A DNA stretch of 64,000 nucleotides from Haloferax sulfurifontis ATCC BAA-897 (GTDB lineage Archaea > Halobacteriota > Halobacteria > Halobacteriales > Haloferacaceae). The notes under the pieces are model-generated. The model was not told where the DNA came from. It worked only from the letters and a program-made list of their open reading frames with translations, and did not search any database. The stretch's first letter is position 1; every line of letters begins with the position of its first letter. Of the stretch, positions 1 through 8,893 are shown piece by piece. The stretch spans positions 1-64,000 of the forward strand of contig NZ_AOLM01000012.1 of NCBI RefSeq assembly GCF_000337835.1. The letters are read 5' to 3'. Position numbers and translations under genes: made by a program.

Positions 1-511
1 CGTCGCGGGTCGAGACGGCGATTTCGGGGAGGCAGGCGACGAGCGGGATGTCGGCGTCGACGGTCGTCACGCCCTCGTCGGTCGCGACGGTGAAGCCGCC
101 GAGGAGCGCGGGCGCGACGTTGTCGGCGTGGGCCTCGCCGGAGACGACCGCCTCGCCCTCGGCGGCGACGGGGACGAGTTCCTCGCGGGAGAGGCCGCGG
201 TCGTACAGTTCGTTCAGCGCGACGGCGGCGGCGGCGGAACTCGCCGCCGACGACCCGAGTCCGGACGACGGGCGGACGCCCTTGTCGATGCGGATGTGCG
301 CGGGGGCGTCGAGCGCCTCCGCGACCGCGCCGACGACGTTCCGGTCGGGGTCGGTCGGGATGTACTGGCTTCCGACGCCGGTCACTTCGATTGTCGTCCG
401 GTCCGCCCGTTCGACGTGCACGATGTCGGCGGGGCGGTCGAGAGCCACGCCGAAGACATCGAACCCACTTCCGAGGTTGGCGCTCGTGGCGGGTGCGCGG
501 ACCGTAACCAT
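1..511 (-). CDS. thrB: Homoserine kinase (partial, C-terminus outside window)
   Basis: GHMP-family kinase that phosphorylates homoserine to O-phosphohomoserine in threonine biosynthesis (cytosolic). The first 170 codons are visible. The protein starts MVTVRAPATSANLGSGFDVF, the usual N-terminus of archaeal and bacterial ThrB. The GHMP ATP-binding motif PSSGLGSSAASS is at residues 81-92, and a GEAHADN segment follows near residue 128. The ATG is at 509-511. The gene runs leftward and is cut by the window edge, so its length and stop cannot be judged. Family identity is firm; homoserine rather than another GHMP substrate is inferred from the N-terminal signature. Confidence 0.93.
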   Translation of the reverse strand, partial: MVTVRAPATSANLGSGFDVFGVALDRPADIVHVERADRTTIEVTGVGSQYIPTDPDRNVVGAVAEALDAPAHIRIDKGVRPSSGLGSSAASSAAAAVALNELYDRGLSREELVPVAAEGEAVVSGEAHADNVAPALLGGFTVATDEGVTTVDADIPLVACLPEIAVSTRD

Positions 512-676
512 GCCCCGCTGTTGCCTTATCGCAGATAAAAATGTGGCGAACGTCGCAACCGACCCCCGTCTCGGTCGCTCGGCGACCGCGACGATGCGCC
601 CCGCGGTCGCCGGCTCCGACGGCGGCGGAACCGGCCAATCAGAAAGGACTTTCCACCCGACGCCGAACCTCGGGGC

Positions 677-1990
677 ATGATAGGCATCGTCGGCGGCGGC
701 ATCGCGGGCCTCGCCGCGGCGTACCGACTCCAGAACCGGGGTCACGACGTTCGAGTCTTCGAGGCGGCCGACTCTCTCGGCGGTCTCGCGGCGACCTACG
801 AGACGAACGGCGACGACATCGAGAAGTTCTACCACCACCTCTCGAAGTCCGAAGAGACCATCGTCGAACTCGCCGGGGAACTCGGCCTCGGAGACGACTT
901 GGAGTGGCGCATCGGCAAGAACGCCTACTACGTAGACGGCGTCGTCCACCCGCTGGACACCGCGTGGCAAATCGCCGCGTACCCCCACATGAGCCTCTAC
1001 GACAAGTTCCGCCTCGGGATGCTCACCCTCGGCGTCGACGTGCGCGGGGGCGTCCCCGACTTCGACGCCTACGAGGAGCTCGCCGAGTACGAACACACGC
1101 CCATCGAGGAGTTCGTCGTCGAGCACACCACCCGCGGCGTCTACGACAACTTCGTCGACCCGCTCCTCGACGGGAAGTTCGGCGAGCGCAAACACGACGT
1201 GTCGGCGTCGTGGTTCCTCGGACGGGTGCGCTTCCGCGGCGAGCGCGACCTGCTCCGCGGCGAGAAACTCGGCTACTTCGACGGCGGCTTCGCCCCCTTC
1301 ATCGACGCGCTCGTCTCCGCGGTCGGCCGCGAGCACATCGAGACCGGCGCGCGCGTGACCGAACTCGACACCGCCGGCGAGGCGGTCTCGTCGCTGACCG
1401 TCGAGACCGACGACGGGACCGAGACCCACGAGGTCGAGTCGGTCGTCGTGGCGACGATGCCGAACGTGCTCGAAGACCTCACGGGCTTCCCCTGCGACAT
1501 CGACTTCCAGGGCGCGGTCTGCGGGCTGGCGACCATGTCGGAGTCGCTGATGGACACCTACTGGCTCAACATCGCCCGCGACGCGCCGTTCGGGTCGCTC
1601 ATCGAGCACACGAACTTCGTGCCGAAAGAGCGCTACGGCGGCGACCACCTGCTGTACGTCGCGAGCTACGTGCAGGGGCCGCACGAAGAGCTCTGGCAGA
1701 TGAGCGACGAGGAAGTCGAAGACGCGTGGTTCGACGAAATCGAGGACATGTTCCCCGACTTCGACCGCTCGGCGGTCGAGGAGTTCGAAATCGCTCGCAA
1801 CCCGCGGGCTGGCCCGGTGTACGAACGCGGCTACCTCGACCTCGTGGTGCCGTACGACCTCGGCGACGACGTGGCCGAGGGGGTCTACTACGCGGGGATG
1901 GCGTCGGAAGCGCAGTATCCCGAGCGGTCGCTCAACGGCGGCATCGTCGCCGGCTACGAGGTCGCAGACCGAATCGACCGGAGCCTGTAG
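677..1990 (+). CDS. FAD-dependent oxidoreductase, amine oxidase/protoporphyrinogen oxidase-like
   Basis: 437-residue flavoprotein. An N-terminal Rossmann FAD-binding motif, GGGIAGLAAAYRL, lies at residues 6-18, followed by the glutamate that normally binds the ribose (VFEAAD). A C-terminal FAD-contact segment reads YPERSLNGGIVAGYEVA near the end. This layout belongs to the flavin amine oxidase/HemY/UDP-galactopyranose mutase-like superfamily. No membrane segment or signal peptide is evident, so it is probably cytosolic. The substrate cannot be read from the sequence. Relatives in archaea often sit near polysaccharide genes, but no such genes are adjacent here. It stands alone between divergent thrB and the TetR-MATE pair. 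Confidence 0.85.
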   Translation: MIGIVGGGIAGLAAAYRLQNRGHDVRVFEAADSLGGLAATYETNGDDIEKFYHHLSKSEETIVELAGELGLGDDLEWRIGKNAYYVDGVVHPLDTAWQIAAYPHMSLYDKFRLGMLTLGVDVRGGVPDFDAYEELAEYEHTPIEEFVVEHTTRGVYDNFVDPLLDGKFGERKHDVSASWFLGRVRFRGERDLLRGEKLGYFDGGFAPFIDALVSAVGREHIETGARVTELDTAGEAVSSLTVETDDGTETHEVESVVVATMPNVLEDLTGFPCDIDFQGAVCGLATMSESLMDTYWLNIARDAPFGSLIEHTNFVPKERYGGDHLLYVASYVQGPHEELWQMSDEEVEDAWFDEIEDMFPDFDRSAVEEFEIARNPRAGPVYERGYLDLVVPYDLGDDVAEGVYYAGMASEAQYPERSLNGGIVAGYEVADRIDRSL

Positions 1991-2109
1991 CGACCCGGCT
2001 CCGAGTTTCGAGGCTCTTCTCACCCGCTCGCGGCGCTCGCGCCGTGCCGCGTGCTCTCGTGCCGACAGATGGCACACTTACCGGCAAACCGTTTCTCGTC
2101 CGCAACTGC

Positions 2110-2117
2110 TTTTTAAG
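2110..2117 (+). promoter_or_regulatory. TATA-like element for the TetR-MATE operon
   Basis: The T/A-rich octamer tttttaag lies 23-30 bp before the GTG start at 2140. That is the spacing expected for a leaderless haloarchaeal transcript. The palindrome at 2124-2137 lies between this element and the start codon. Confidence 0.55.
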
Positions 2118-2120
2118 TAG

Positions 2121-2140
2121 CTGACTGACTAGTCAGTTAG
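2121..2140. promoter_or_regulatory. Palindromic candidate operator for the adjacent TetR regulator
   Basis: A perfect 14-bp palindrome, actgactagtcagt, occupies 2124-2137. It extends imperfectly to 2121-2140 with one mismatch per arm. It sits between the TATA-like box and the GTG start of the TetR gene, overlapping the predicted transcription start. A bound dimer here would block initiation, which fits autorepression of the regulator and its co-transcribed MATE transporter. Binding is inferred from position and symmetry. Confidence 0.7.
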
Positions 2141-2799
2141 TGAGTGCAGACGAAACGCCGGACCAGTCGGTCCCCGACGAGGTCCACGAAGAACTGATGG
2201 CCGCGACCTACCGGGCGCTGTGCGCCCACGGCTACGCAGACCTGACGATGCAACGAATCGCGGACGAGGCCGGAAAGAGCAAGTCCCTCCTCCACTACCA
2301 CTACGGGACGAAACAGGAACTGCTCGTCGCCTTTCTCGGCTACCTGTTCGACCGCTTCGAAGCGCGGGTCGCCGCGACCGAGGGCGACGCCCCCGAGACG
2401 CGCCTCCGGGTGCTCCTCGACAAGATGGTCCCCGGCGCGGACGACGACCGCGACTACGACCGCTTCGGTCTGGCGCTCAACGAACTGCGGACGCAGGCCC
2501 CCTACGTCGAGGCCTACCGCGAGCAGATCGCCCGCAACGAGGCGGTCATCCGCCGCCGGCTCGCCGACATCATCCGCGAGGGCGTCGAGAAGGGGGACTT
2601 CCGCGAGGTCGACGCCGACCGGACCGCGTCGCTCCTCTTCGCCGCGCTCGACGGCGCGCGCCTCCAGCGCGTCGCGGTGACCGACCCCTCGGGCACCGAG
2701 ACGGCGAGTCAGTCCGCCTTCGACGCGCCGACCGAGGTCCGCGCCGCGCTCGACGAGTTCGTCGTCGAGAAGCTCGTGCGCGAGGGGGGCGACGAATGA
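2140..2799 (+). CDS. TetR/AcrR-family transcriptional regulator
   Basis: 219-residue regulator with an N-terminal helix-turn-helix at about residues 35-62 (LTMQRIADEAGKSKSLLHYH, then YGTKQELL), the hallmark of TetR/AcrR proteins. The remaining helical region would bind a ligand and dimerise. The start is a GTG directly behind a 20-bp palindrome and a TATA-like box, so the mRNA is probably leaderless and the gene autoregulated. Its stop overlaps the ATG of the following MATE transporter (ATGA), so the two are almost certainly one operon. The simplest reading is a drug- or metabolite-responsive repressor of that pump. The ligand is unknown. Confidence 0.92.
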   Translation: MSADETPDQSVPDEVHEELMAATYRALCAHGYADLTMQRIADEAGKSKSLLHYHYGTKQELLVAFLGYLFDRFEARVAATEGDAPETRLRVLLDKMVPGADDDRDYDRFGLALNELRTQAPYVEAYREQIARNEAVIRRRLADIIREGVEKGDFREVDADRTASLLFAALDGARLQRVAVTDPSGTETASQSAFDAPTEVRAALDEFVVEKLVREGGDE

Positions 2800-4280
2800 G
2801 CGCGAAGGCCCGGGACGTCAACCTCGTCGACGGCGACCTCGTCAAGCCGATGTTGGTGCTGTCGCTCCCGCTCGTCTTCTCGCAGATCATGCAGGTGGCG
2901 TACAACCTCGCCGACACCTTCTGGGTCGGCCGCGTCGGCTCCGAGGCCGTCTCGGCGCTGTCGTTTTCGTGGCCGCTCGTCTTCCTCATGATCTCGTTCG
3001 GCGGCGGCTTCACCGTCGCGGGGACCGTCCTCGTCGCCCAGAACAAGGGCGCGGGCAACCACGACGAGGTCGACCACGCCGCCGGCCAGACCCTCGGGTT
3101 CGTCATCCTGCTCTCGGCCGGGTTCGCGGTCATCGGCTACCTCCTGACGCCGATACTGCTCCCGCTCATCGGGACGACGCCCGGCACGGAAGTCCACCAG
3201 TTGGCGGTCGAGTACACCCGCACCATCTTCCTCGGCGTCGCGTTCATGTTCGGCTTCTTCATCTTCCAGGCGCTCCTCCGCGGGTGGGGCGACACGAGGA
3301 CGCCGATGTACCTGATGGCGCTCGGCGTCGTCATCAACGTCTTCCTCGACCCGTTTCTCATCCTCGGGTTCAACTCGAACCCGATATTCGGCCTCGTCGG
3401 CCTCGAAGGCCTCGGGCAGTCGCTTTTCGCCGCGACCGGCTTCACCGGCTTCGGCGTGCAGGGCGCGGCCATCGCCACGGTGTTCTCCCGCGGCGTCGGC
3501 GCGCTCGTCGGCTTCTGGCTCCTGCTTTCGGGTCGGGTCGGCATCAGCCTCTCGCCGCGCGACCTGATTCCGGAGCGCGAGACGGTCGAGCGCATCGTCC
3601 GCATCGGCGCGCCGTCGAGCATCGAGCAGTCGACCCGCGCGCTCGGCGTGACCGCCCTCACGGCGCTCGTCGCCTACGCCGCCGTCAACGCCGGCGGGGC
3701 CAGCACCGAAACCGCGGTCGCCGCGTTCGGTATCGGCAACCGCCTCAACTCGCTCGTCTTCCTGCCGGCCATCGGCCTCGCGCAGGGGACCTCGACGGTC
3801 GTCGGCCAGAACCTCGGCGCGGACCAGCCGGACCGCGCCGAACGCGCCGTGTTCTTGGGTATCGGCATCATCGTCTCCGCGCTGGTGTTCGTCTCCGCCG
3901 CCGCGTACCTGTTCGCCGAACCCATCGTCTCGGTGTTCATCCCCGGCGAGGCGGAGGTCATCGCCATCGGCGTCGACTACCTCCGCATCATCGGCCCGAC
4001 GTTCCTGTTCCTCGGGGCGTTCAACGTCGTCAACGGCGGCTTCCGCGGAAGCGGCTCGACCCGGACGGCGATGGTGTTCTCGCTCATCTCGCTGTGGGTG
4101 CTTCGCATCCCCGCGGCGTTCGTCCTCGTGGAGTTCTTCTCCATGGGGCCGACCGGCATCTGGTACGGCATCGCCTTCTCGAACGTCGGGGTGGCGCTTC
4201 TCGCGTTCGCGTGGTTCACCCGCGGCACGTGGAAAAACAGCGTCGTCGACGTCGGCCCCGCCGTGCCGACCGACGATTAA
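2796..4280 (+). CDS. MATE-family efflux transporter
   Basis: 494-residue integral membrane protein with about twelve hydrophobic helices in two similar halves. It begins with the typical MATE N-terminus (DLVKPMLVLSLPLVFSQIMQ, then VAYNLADTFWVGRVGSEAV). The C-terminal half repeats the pattern with GIGNRLNSLVFLPAIGLAQG and the VGQNLGA motif. MATE proteins expel cationic drugs or metabolites using Na+ or H+ gradients; the substrate here is not determined. The ATG overlaps the stop of the upstream TetR gene by 4 bp, indicating translational coupling and shared control through the palindromic operator. Confidence 0.93.
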   Translation: MSAKARDVNLVDGDLVKPMLVLSLPLVFSQIMQVAYNLADTFWVGRVGSEAVSALSFSWPLVFLMISFGGGFTVAGTVLVAQNKGAGNHDEVDHAAGQTLGFVILLSAGFAVIGYLLTPILLPLIGTTPGTEVHQLAVEYTRTIFLGVAFMFGFFIFQALLRGWGDTRTPMYLMALGVVINVFLDPFLILGFNSNPIFGLVGLEGLGQSLFAATGFTGFGVQGAAIATVFSRGVGALVGFWLLLSGRVGISLSPRDLIPERETVERIVRIGAPSSIEQSTRALGVTALTALVAYAAVNAGGASTETAVAAFGIGNRLNSLVFLPAIGLAQGTSTVVGQNLGADQPDRAERAVFLGIGIIVSALVFVSAAAYLFAEPIVSVFIPGEAEVIAIGVDYLRIIGPTFLFLGAFNVVNGGFRGSGSTRTAMVFSLISLWVLRIPAAFVLVEFFSMGPTGIWYGIAFSNVGVALLAFAWFTRGTWKNSVVDVGPAVPTDD

Positions 4281-4307
4281 GCAAGAAACGACTTCGCGCG
4301 GCCCCTT

Positions 4308-4910
4308 TTAGGCGGTCTTCTCGTCGGTGCGGTCGACGTCCTGCATCCCCGGCGCGGCCGACACGTCTACGTCCTCGGGCTCGTCGGTCCCGCCGACGCC
4401 GACCTCGCCGGAGTCGTCTTCGACGTACACGTCGTCGGCGAAGCCGCCCTCCGCGTGGGGGTGGTCCGGGTCGTCGAGCTTGTCGAGCGTCGCGGGCGCG
4501 TCCGGGATGTCGATGGTGCGGAACTCGCCGAGCGGCTCCGCGATGTCGATGCCGTGGCGCTCGAAGAACTCCTCGTAGCGCTCGTAGTGGGCCTCGATTT
4601 CGTCGACCGGAATCTCCATCATCTCGGTCCAGCCGTGGTTGTAGAAGTCGAAGTTGGCCTGGACGTGGGTTATCTCGCGGGCCTCGGCCTCGGGGTAGCC
4701 CGCGTCGAGCGCCGCGAGGTAGGTGTCGAACGTGCACTCGAAGAACGCCGCCATGTGGTCCTCGCGCTCGTCTCTGCGGTCCGGGTCCGCGCGCTCGCCG
4801 AAGATGCGAACGTGGAGGTCCACCATCTTCTCGGTGGCGATGTCGCCGATGACCGGCATGGTGAGCGCCTTCTTCGTCGCGAAGTGGCGGATGTTCTGGC
4901 GAATCTTCAT
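4308..4910 (-). CDS. Conserved haloarchaeal protein of unknown function (DUF6149-like)
   Basis: About 200 residues, acidic, with no membrane segment. The N-terminal half is compact (MKIRQNIRHFATKKALTMPV...), and HAEGGFADD near residue 150 begins a low-complexity acidic tail. From memory it resembles the haloarchaeal DUF6149 group; no function is known to me. The ATG at 4908-4910 (MKIRQN) is preferred over an in-frame codon 39 bp upstream because conservation should begin at MKIRQN. It converges with the MATE gene, ending 28 bp beyond it, and is divergent from the winged-helix gene at 5078. Confidence 0.7.
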   Translation of the reverse strand: MKIRQNIRHFATKKALTMPVIGDIATEKMVDLHVRIFGERADPDRRDEREDHMAAFFECTFDTYLAALDAGYPEAEAREITHVQANFDFYNHGWTEMMEIPVDEIEAHYERYEEFFERHGIDIAEPLGEFRTIDIPDAPATLDKLDDPDHPHAEGGFADDVYVEDDSGEVGVGGTDEPEDVDVSAAPGMQDVDRTDEKTA

Positions 4911-5077
4911 TTCGTCGTCCGCTTCGGGTCGGATACACGTAAAGACCACGTCTCCGGGGGCGTCGGTGTCGCGCGTCCCGCGGGCGACGCCTGTCCGGCG
5001 CGACGCGGGCGCGAGTCGGGCCTCCCGAACGAGATTTGACGACGTGATTTAATGCGGTTCGCCCGCATGTGGGTGCT

Positions 5078-5986
5078 ATGAGCGACTCCGCATCCGTCCG
5101 CGAGGACTCGGTCCTCGAATGCGACGACTGCATCTCTCCGGCCGAAGCGTTCGGCATCGTCGCCGACGAGACCCGACTCACAATCCTCGAAGCGCTCTGG
5201 GAGTCACCCGACCGCCCCGTCCCCTTCTCCGAACTCCGCCGACGGGTCGGCGTCGACGACAGCGCCCGCTTCAACTACCATCTCGGAAAGCTCCGCGGCC
5301 AGTTCGTCCGCAAGACCGACGAGGGCTACGACTTCCGGCACGCCGGCGAGAAGGTCGTCCGCGCCGTGCTCGCGGGGACGTTCAACGAGGACCCCGTCCT
5401 CCCCGCCTTTCCGGCTCCCGGCTCCTGCGTCGCCTGCGGTGGCTCGCTCGAAGCCGACTACGGCGACGAGAAACTCACCATCTCCTGTGCCGACTGCGCG
5501 CGCACCCACGCCCACGAGGAGTTCCCGCCCGGCGGTCTCGAAGGCCGCTCGTCGGAGGCGCTCCTGTCGGCGTTCGACCAGCGCGTGCGACACCTCCACT
5601 GCCTCGCCGCCGACGGCGTCTGCCCCGAGTGCGGCGGGACGACGAGCACCTCGCTGTCCCGCGACGCCGACCCGTTCGACGTCGACGTGGTCGTGACCCA
5701 CCGCTGTGCCCAGTGCGCTTACGAGGCCGTCTCGCCCGTTGGACTGGTGCTTCTCGACGAGTCGACGGTCCTCGGCTTTCTCTCCTCGCGGGGCGAAGAC
5801 GTGTGCGGGACGCCGTTCTGGCGGTTCCCGTGGGTCGTCGGCGACGACGCGCTCACCGTCGTCTCGGAGGAGCCGTGGCGCATCCGCGTCCGCATCGAAC
5901 AGGACGACGAGGCGCTCGTCGTCGAACTCGACGGCGACCTGTCGGTCGTCGACTCCGCGGTCGAACCCGTCGAGAAGATTGCATAA
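5078..5986 (+). CDS. ArsR-like winged-helix protein with two zinc ribbons
   Basis: 302 residues. Residues about 20-95 form an ArsR-like winged helix (PAEAFGIVADETRLTILEAL, then FNYHLGKLRGQFV). Two Cys4 zinc-binding pairs follow: C117/C120 with C137/C140, and C182/C185 with C210/C213. The C-terminal third is beta-rich and acidic. It is a probable DNA-binding regulator of a type expanded in haloarchaea (the DUF7351-like architecture, from memory). Target genes are unknown. The ATG at 5078 follows a weaker in-frame GTG at 5069; the ATG gives the cleaner N-terminus. Confidence 0.78.
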   Translation: MSDSASVREDSVLECDDCISPAEAFGIVADETRLTILEALWESPDRPVPFSELRRRVGVDDSARFNYHLGKLRGQFVRKTDEGYDFRHAGEKVVRAVLAGTFNEDPVLPAFPAPGSCVACGGSLEADYGDEKLTISCADCARTHAHEEFPPGGLEGRSSEALLSAFDQRVRHLHCLAADGVCPECGGTTSTSLSRDADPFDVDVVVTHRCAQCAYEAVSPVGLVLLDESTVLGFLSSRGEDVCGTPFWRFPWVVGDDALTVVSEEPWRIRVRIEQDDEALVVELDGDLSVVDSAVEPVEKIA

Positions 5987-6074
5987 GCGCGCTACAGTAA
6001 GCCCGCTTACAGAAATGTAATTCAGATTACTATTTTGGTGTCGGCGGTCGTCCCTCCAAACGAGGAGAACGACC

Positions 6075-6461
6075 ATGTTCGACGATATTCACTTCGGCCG
6101 CGACGACGTACGAGAGACGGTCCCGAGTCGGTTCAGAACGCTCTCAGAGACGGCGCTCGTCGCGCTCGCGGCCGTTATCGGCGTCCTCGCGGCGACCGCC
6201 GTCGCGACGCTCGTCGCCCCGCTCGCCCCCGGCCTCGGTCTCGTAGCGCTGTTCCTCGGGTGGCCGCTCGGCTTCGCGGCCGGCATCGCCGTCGTCCGCG
6301 GGGCTGTCGGTATCGTCGCTACCAGCGGTGTTCCCGGCCGCGTCCGTGACCTCGCCCGCGATGCGCCCGCTCGCGGCGACGGCGACGCGGCGTCGGCACC
6401 GTCGGAGTGCCCTGTCGCCGCCGACGGCGGCTTCGACGAGCGGGTCGGTGAGACGCAGTAA
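6075..6461 (+). CDS. Small membrane protein, unknown function
   Basis: 128 residues. A hydrophobic stretch at about residues 24-73 is long enough for two membrane helices separated by a short turn (VAPLAPGLGLVALFLGW). A hydrophilic Asp/Ala-rich tail of about 45 residues follows, probably cytosolic. No family was recognised. It lies alone between the zinc-ribbon regulator and the oxidoreductase, on the same strand as both. Confidence 0.6.
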   Translation: MFDDIHFGRDDVRETVPSRFRTLSETALVALAAVIGVLAATAVATLVAPLAPGLGLVALFLGWPLGFAAGIAVVRGAVGIVATSGVPGRVRDLARDAPARGDGDAASAPSECPVAADGGFDERVGETQ

Positions 6462-6568
6462 CACCCACGATTCGGCTCCTGTCTCCCCATCTCGCCCCGA
6501 TTTCCGACTGCGAAACAATCATGAGGGAGATAGCAATCCACATTAACCCCGAATACAAACGTCGGGTC

Positions 6569-7810
6569 ATGAGCCAATCGTACGTGATCGTCGGCGACGG
6601 TATCGCCGGGGCCTCAGCGGCTGAGACACTCCGCGAAGAGGAACCCGACGCCGACATCACCATCATCACGGACGAGGGCGAACCGCTGTACAACCGCATT
6701 CTCATCAAGGAATTCGCCAAGGGCAAACTGCCCGAGGCACCCATCTCCATCCACGACGAGTCGTGGTACGACGACCGCGACGTGGACCTCGAACTCGACA
6801 CGCTCGTCACGAACATCGACCCCGAGGGCCACACCGTCACCGCCCACGACGGCACCGAGTACGACTACGACAAACTCCTCCTCGCCATCGGCGGCACGCC
6901 GACCCAACTCCCCGTCGAGAACTCCGACGCCGAGGGCATCCACCACTTCTGGACGTTCCAGGACGCCCGCGACATCAAAGAGCACATCGAGGGCGCGGAC
7001 AGCTCCGTCGTCATCGGCGCGGGTCTGCTCGGCATCGACCTCGCGGCCATCACGGCCGCACAGGAGGTCGAGGGCAAGTACCTCATGCGCGGCAAGGCGT
7101 GGTGGCGCTACGCGCTCTCCGAGGAGGGCGCGGAAATCATCCACGAGGCGCTCCGCGAGCGCAACGTCGAACCCGTCTTCGACTCCGGCGTCGACCACTT
7201 CGAGGTCGACGAGAACGACCGCGTCACGACCGCCGTCGACCCCAACGGCGACCGCTACGACGCCGACTTCGTCGGCATCGCCATCGGCCTCAACTTCAAC
7301 ACGGAGATTCTCGGTGGCACCGACATCGAGTACGACAACGGCATCTACACGGACGAGTTCATGCGGACGAACCACGACGACATCTTCGCGGCCGGTGACA
7401 TCACCGAGTTCCACGACCTCATCCTCGGCGACCGCGCCCAGAACGGCGCGTGGGGCTCCGCCAAAGAGCAGGGCACCATCGCGGCCAAGAACATGGTCGA
7501 CTACGGCTCCGAGGAGTTCCGCTGGGTCTCGTCGTACTCCATCACCCACTTCGACTTCCCGTTCCTCTCGTTCGGCCACCCGACGCTCGGCGACGACCAC
7601 GTCGAGGCCAAGTACTCCGACACCGAGTGGCGGCGCCTCGCCATCAAGGACGGCAAAATCGTCGGCGGCGTCCTCATCGGCGACCTCTCGCCGCAGACGA
7701 AGTACAAGAAGCTCATGCGCGAACAGGTCGACGTGAGCGGCCAGAAGGAGGTCCTCGTCAAGCAGGACTTCCAGCTCGACGACCTCGAAGGCGCGGCGGC
7801 CGAACAGTAA
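6569..7810 (+). CDS. FAD/NAD(P)-dependent oxidoreductase (pyridine nucleotide-disulfide type)
   Basis: 413 residues with the two-dinucleotide fold. An FAD motif, GDGIAGASAAE, lies at residues 9-19. The family segment YNRILIKEFAKG follows near 41-52. The NAD(P) motif VVIGAGLLGIDLA is at about 147-159, and a second FAD contact, DDIFAAGD, sits near residue 272. The early YNRILI region resembles the FAD subunits of NADH:rubredoxin/nitrite reductase-type enzymes, and there is no CxxxxC redox-active disulfide. Electron acceptor and physiological role are unknown. The ATG at 6569 (MSQSYVIVGDG) places the Rossmann strand at the very N-terminus, so longer starts are unlikely. An acidic, Gln-ending tail closes the protein. 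Confidence 0.88.
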   Translation: MSQSYVIVGDGIAGASAAETLREEEPDADITIITDEGEPLYNRILIKEFAKGKLPEAPISIHDESWYDDRDVDLELDTLVTNIDPEGHTVTAHDGTEYDYDKLLLAIGGTPTQLPVENSDAEGIHHFWTFQDARDIKEHIEGADSSVVIGAGLLGIDLAAITAAQEVEGKYLMRGKAWWRYALSEEGAEIIHEALRERNVEPVFDSGVDHFEVDENDRVTTAVDPNGDRYDADFVGIAIGLNFNTEILGGTDIEYDNGIYTDEFMRTNHDDIFAAGDITEFHDLILGDRAQNGAWGSAKEQGTIAAKNMVDYGSEEFRWVSSYSITHFDFPFLSFGHPTLGDDHVEAKYSDTEWRRLAIKDGKIVGGVLIGDLSPQTKYKKLMREQVDVSGQKEVLVKQDFQLDDLEGAAAEQ

Positions 7811-7991
7811 CCCGGGACCCGCTCCCGCTGTTTTCACCCGGCCAGCCGCGTCTGCGCGTGTTCCGCCCGGTCCGGCTCGGGCCCGACCGCGTCCGCGGTT
7901 CGCTCGCTTCCGTTTTGGCTCTCTTTCGTCCGGCGCGCTCACCGTCGCCAGCCCTCCCGTTCCCTCGTCGTCCCACGCCCCAACGGCCAAA

Positions 7992-7999
7992 CATTTATC
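7992..7999 (+). promoter_or_regulatory. TATA-like element for the small gene at 8024
   Basis: catttatc lies 25-32 bp upstream of the ATG at 8024, the spacing of a leaderless haloarchaeal promoter. Confidence 0.5.
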
Positions 8000-8023
8000 T
8001 CCCTCCATGAAGTGTGTTACCAC

Positions 8024-8263
8024 ATGTCATCAAAAGACGGACAGCAACCGTCTTCTCCGGACGCCACCGCGCCGCCGACCGTCGCCCCCGTCTCCGACGT
8101 CCCGCCCGGTGCACGGGTTCACCACTTCGACGAGTTGAGCGAGCGGACCCAACACGCGCTTGCGACCGCCAGCCCCGCCGGGTCGCTCGATATCGACCCG
8201 GCCACCTCGCGGCTCTCGCGGGGCGACGTCGTGGTGTTCACCGACTACGTTCGCGTCAAGTAA
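8024..8263 (+). CDS. Small conserved haloarchaeal protein, unknown function
   Basis: 79-residue acidic soluble protein. The N-terminal third is Pro/Ala/Ser-rich and probably disordered. The remainder (HHFDELSERTQHALATA ... SRLSRGDVVVFTDYVRV) looks folded and ends with a beta-like strand. The ATG at 8024 is supported by a TATA-like element 25-32 bp upstream. It has no recognised domain. I am fairly confident it is a real gene because of codon use and the promoter. Confidence 0.65.
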   Translation: MSSKDGQQPSSPDATAPPTVAPVSDVPPGARVHHFDELSERTQHALATASPAGSLDIDPATSRLSRGDVVVFTDYVRVK

Positions 8264-8389
8264 TTCCTCTGTGCACGCCCCGTCGCCCGCGTTCGCAACC
8301 CGTCTCGGTCGCCGCCGAGCCGTCGGTCTCCCGCTCGCGGACGGCCGGGACCGAAGTCGTTTTCCACGCGTCGCCGCCTATCGCCGGGT

Positions 8390-8812
8390 ATGGCAACAGG
8401 TGGCGGCCAAGGAACGATGACGCTCGCGTTCGAACTCTCCGCGCTCAAGCGGCTCGGCGACCCGAACGCGGCGTTTTCGGACGCGCGGACGTGGACGAAG
8501 TACATCGGCGTGGTGAGCGAGAAGCCGACCTACGTCGTGACGAATTTCACCCGGAAAGAGCGCATCCGGCAGGACTTCTTCTCCGGACCGCGCGGGGTCA
8601 AAGAGAGCCTCGAAAACGTGATGCGCCAGTTCGACACCGACCGGCACGTCTTCGTCGGCACGTCCGACGAGGACCGCGCGGTGGCCGAAGAAATCGGCTG
8701 GGAGTACCTCCCCGTCGAGGACGCCGCCGAGGCCGCCGAGTGGGTGCTCGCCGGCGACGACGACGCCCCCGCCGACCCCTTCGAGGACGAGGGCCGCGAC
8801 GACTGGCCCTAG
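8390..8812 (+). CDS. Conserved haloarchaeal protein (DUF7124-like)
   Basis: 140 residues, acidic and soluble. The central part (WTKYIGVVSEKPTYVVTNFT, a FFSGPRG turn, then RHVFVGTSDEDRAVAEEIGW) alternates beta strands and helices as in a small alpha/beta domain. The tail is acidic and probably disordered. From memory it resembles a haloarchaeal family of unknown function often found beside mptA. It ends about 80 bp before mptA on the same strand, so they may be co-transcribed, but no functional link is demonstrated. Confidence 0.65.
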   Translation: MATGGGQGTMTLAFELSALKRLGDPNAAFSDARTWTKYIGVVSEKPTYVVTNFTRKERIRQDFFSGPRGVKESLENVMRQFDTDRHVFVGTSDEDRAVAEEIGWEYLPVEDAAEAAEWVLAGDDDAPADPFEDEGRDDWP

Positions 8813-8893
8813 TCGGAACACAGCGGCGCGTTCGCCCGCGATTCCGTTCCCCTATCGAAAGCACTAATCAGCAACGGCACTTCTTATTCTCCG

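Noticed and set aside
48-680. Plus-strand frames overlapping the thrB region.
   Set aside because: The minus strand has clear GHMP kinase motifs; the plus frames have low-complexity Ser/Ala/Arg composition without motifs.
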